The notes under the pieces were generated by a model. The model was not told where the DNA came from. It worked only from the letters and a program-made list of their open reading frames with translations, and ran no database searches. This document shows, in pieces, positions 4,942 to 6,701 of a stretch of 6,701 nt of DNA. Source of the DNA: Candidatus Tariuqbacter arcticus (GTDB lineage: Bacteria; Electryoneota; Tariuqbacteria; Tariuqbacterales; Tariuqbacteraceae); assembly GCA_013202315.1 (NCBI GenBank), contig JABMRZ010000181.1, positions 1 to 6,701 on the forward strand, in the 5' to 3' direction. Position 1 is the stretch's first letter; every line of letters begins with the position of its first letter. The position numbers and the translations under genes are program-made.

Positions 4942-6585
4942 ATGACTTCAAAGCAACGCAATAAATGGCTTGAGAGCCTGAAAAATACAACTGTAAAACA
5001 CCCCCAGCGAAAATCCGATTTCAAAACCGAATCCGGTCTGCCCATTGAACCGCTCTACGAACCAGACCCCGCCTTCGACTATGATGAAAAACTGGGCTAT
5101 CCCGGTTCCTATCCCTTCACTAGAGGCATTCACCCCAATATGTATCGAGGGCGCTTGTGGACGATGAGGCAATATGCCGGCTTCGGCGATGCCTATGAAT
5201 CCAATATCCGCTACAAATACCTGATGCAGAAAGGGCAGACCGGATTATCCGTCGCCTTCGATCTGCCAACCCAAATGGGATATGACAGCGACCATCCCTT
5301 ATCTGAAGGAGAAGTCGGCAAAGTGGGAGTGGCGATTGATTCCCTGCTGGATATGGAAACCCTGTTCAACGAAATACCGCTGGAAAAGGTCAGCGTTTCT
5401 ATGACCATCAATGCCACCGCCCCCATAATCCTGGCGATGTATATCGCCGCCGCCAAGAAGCAGGGCGCTGATATTAATAAACTCAACGGCACGGTGCAGA
5501 ATGATATCTTAAAAGAATACATCGCCCGCGGCACCTATATCTTTCCCCCCCGTCCTTCGATGAAATTGATAACCGACCTTTTCGCCTACTGCCATGAAAA
5601 TCTCCCCCTGTGGAATACCATTTCCATTTCCGGTTATCATATCCGCGAAGCGGGCGCTACCGCCGTTCAAGAAATCGCCTTCACCCTTGCTAATGCGGTG
5701 GAATATGTTAAAGCGGCGCTTGAAGCCGGATTGGAAGTCGATGAATTCGCCCCCCGCCTGGCATTCTTCTTCAATGCGCATAATAATCTGCTGGAAGAAG
5801 TGGCGAAATTCCGCGCCGCTCGGAGAATTTGGGCGCGGATAATGAAAGAGCGCTTCAACGCAGAAAACCCCCGATCGATGATGCTCCGGTTTCACACTCA
5901 AACCGCCGGTTCCACCCTGACCGCCCAACAGCCGCTGAATAACGCCATTCGCGTGGCGGTTCAAGCCTTAGCCGCAGTCCTGGGCGGAACCCAGTCCCTC
6001 CATACCAATTCGTTCGATGAAGCGATTTCACTCCCCACCGAAGATGCGGTTACCCTAGCGCTCAGGACTCAGCAAGTCATCGCCTATGAATCCGGTGCGG
6101 CGGATGTAGTCGATCCGCTGGCAGGCTCGTATTATGTCGAAAATCTCACCGATAGAATGGAAGCGGAAGTGATGTCTCTAATGTCGGAAATTGATGAAAT
6201 GGGCGGGGCGCTGAGTGCCGTTGAAAATGGATACTTCGCCGGACAAATTGCCAAAAGCGCATATAATTATCAAAAGATGATAGAATCGGACGAAAAAATT
6301 GTGGTGGGACTGAATAAATTCGCCGAAACCGATTCTATCAAACCGAAACGATTGCATATCGATAAGACTATCGAAGAAAAACAAACCGCTAAACTTAAAC
6401 GGCTTCGCAGCGAACGAAACGATGATGAAGTCCGCCGGATTCTCAACGATATATCCGACGCCGCTCAAAACCACCAGCCTTTAATGCCCTTATTCATAGA
6501 GGGAGCCGAATGTATGGCTACTCTGGGCGAAATGTCCGATGCCCTGCGCAATGTCTTCGGTGAATATGACAGAATGTATATATAA
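4942..6585 (+). CDS. mcmA1: Methylmalonyl-CoA mutase large (catalytic) subunit
   Basis: Substrate-binding subunit of coenzyme-B12-dependent methylmalonyl-CoA mutase, interconverting succinyl-CoA and (R)-methylmalonyl-CoA in propionate metabolism; cytoplasmic. The TIM-barrel domain is complete: GLSVAFDLPTQMGYDSDHP (101-119), SVSMTINATAPI (151-162), NDILKEYIARGTYIFPP (187-203), SISGYHIREAGAT (228-240), HTQTAGSTLTAQ (318-329), QSLHTNSFDEAI (351-362), then the C-terminal linker ending in LGEMSDALRNVFGEY. At a constant offset of 11 from P. shermanii numbering as I recall it, Arg71, Tyr78, Gln186, Arg196 and Tyr232/His233 match Arg82, Tyr89, Gln197, Arg207 and Tyr243/His244. Tyr78 with Arg196 fits methylmalonyl-CoA rather than isobutyryl-CoA mutase. 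At 547 aa it lacks the B12-binding domain, so a separate small subunit is required. The frame is open from ATG 4894 and 4915, but conserved sequence begins after 4942; the extra residues are unlikely. No Shine-Dalgarno; gap of 28 bp. Confidence 0.96.
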   Translation: MTSKQRNKWLESLKNTTVKHPQRKSDFKTESGLPIEPLYEPDPAFDYDEKLGYPGSYPFTRGIHPNMYRGRLWTMRQYAGFGDAYESNIRYKYLMQKGQTGLSVAFDLPTQMGYDSDHPLSEGEVGKVGVAIDSLLDMETLFNEIPLEKVSVSMTINATAPIILAMYIAAAKKQGADINKLNGTVQNDILKEYIARGTYIFPPRPSMKLITDLFAYCHENLPLWNTISISGYHIREAGATAVQEIAFTLANAVEYVKAALEAGLEVDEFAPRLAFFFNAHNNLLEEVAKFRAARRIWARIMKERFNAENPRSMMLRFHTQTAGSTLTAQQPLNNAIRVAVQALAAVLGGTQSLHTNSFDEAISLPTEDAVTLALRTQQVIAYESGAADVVDPLAGSYYVENLTDRMEAEVMSLMSEIDEMGGALSAVENGYFAGQIAKSAYNYQKMIESDEKIVVGLNKFAETDSIKPKRLHIDKTIEEKQTAKLKRLRSERNDDEVRRILNDISDAAQNHQPLMPLFIEGAECMATLGEMSDALRNVFGEYDRMYI

Positions 6586-6644
6586 GAAATAAGATATAAG
6601 AAGAGTGTATCATTATAGCTTTATCAAAAACCGCACCCATATTA
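6586..6644. other. Short AT-rich gap after the mutase gene
   Basis: AT-rich spacer beginning with AAGAAATAAG-like direct repeats. I see no gene, no T-run and no Shine-Dalgarno here. Confidence 0.5.
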
Positions 6645-6701
6645 GTCATTCCGGCTTGTCCGGAATCGGCTGGTACGACTATTTATATGCCGATTCTGGA
6701 C
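6645..6701. repeat. GTCATTCC-type inverted repeat, cut by the window edge
   Basis: Two alternative stems overlap. ATTCCGG (6648-6654) pairs with CCGGAAT (6660-6666) across a 5-base loop. GTCCGGAATCGGC (6658-6670) pairs with GCCGATTCTGGAC (6689-6701) across 18 bases, in 12 Watson-Crick pairs and one G-T wobble. The left arm starts at GTCATTCC (6645) and the right arm runs off the window, so the whole may be a longer inverted repeat. It lies 60 bp after the mutase stop and might also act as an RNA hairpin at the 3' end of that transcript. Confidence 0.6.

Noticed and set aside
5509..5964. 151-aa minus-strand open frame inside the mutase gene
   Set aside because: It lies wholly antisense to a highly conserved enzyme domain, has no Shine-Dalgarno and no recognisable domain; it is a by-product of codon bias.
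1..6701. tRNA, rRNA, riboswitch or insertion sequence
   Set aside because: No cloverleaf, rRNA-like stretch, known riboswitch core or transposase-like frame could be recognised by eye on either strand.

Overview
The window looks like chromosomal DNA of a Gram-negative bacterium of moderate GC. The case for an outer membrane rests on a signal-peptide protein that ends in a probable outer-membrane beta-barrel with a terminal Phe, and on a YbhFSR-type exporter. Four of the five genes lack a Shine-Dalgarno (SD) sequence, and the intergenic DNA is full of degenerate 7-bp repeats and GTCATTCC-type palindromes. This style would fit an uncultured lineage, perhaps of the FCB group or a neighbouring candidate phylum. 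That placement is a low-confidence inference; no rRNA or marker gene is present.

Layout, all genes on the + strand. 1-157: non-coding DNA with a small stem-loop, a palindromic repeat and a short heptamer array. 158-3392: a three-gene ABC-2 type exporter operon (ATPase, then two paralogous permeases) with gaps of 21 and 10 bp. 3393-3854: a 462-bp gene-free stretch holding a stem-loop, an 8-bp triplet repeat, two families of degenerate heptamers, a 42-bp direct repeat, and the leader of the next gene with a strong SD. 3855-4913: a secreted protein with a CsgG/FlgO-like periplasmic domain joined to a probable 8-stranded barrel. 4942-6585: a complete stand-alone large (catalytic) subunit of methylmalonyl-CoA mutase without the B12-binding domain. 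6586-6701: non-coding DNA ending in an inverted repeat cut by the window edge.

The first three genes should form one exporter: the ATPase energises a heterodimer of the two permeases. By analogy with E. coli ybhGFSR, a HlyD-like membrane-fusion protein and a second ATPase domain would be expected, probably upstream of this window. The mutase should interconvert succinyl-CoA and (R)-methylmalonyl-CoA, but only with a separate cobalamin-binding subunit that is not here. The barrel protein has no obvious link to either neighbour.

I see no convincing new multi-gene system. The parts most worth a second look are the heptamer-periodic intergenic DNA, the paired palindromic elements at the two ends of the window, and the barrel protein, whose two halves differ sharply in base composition.
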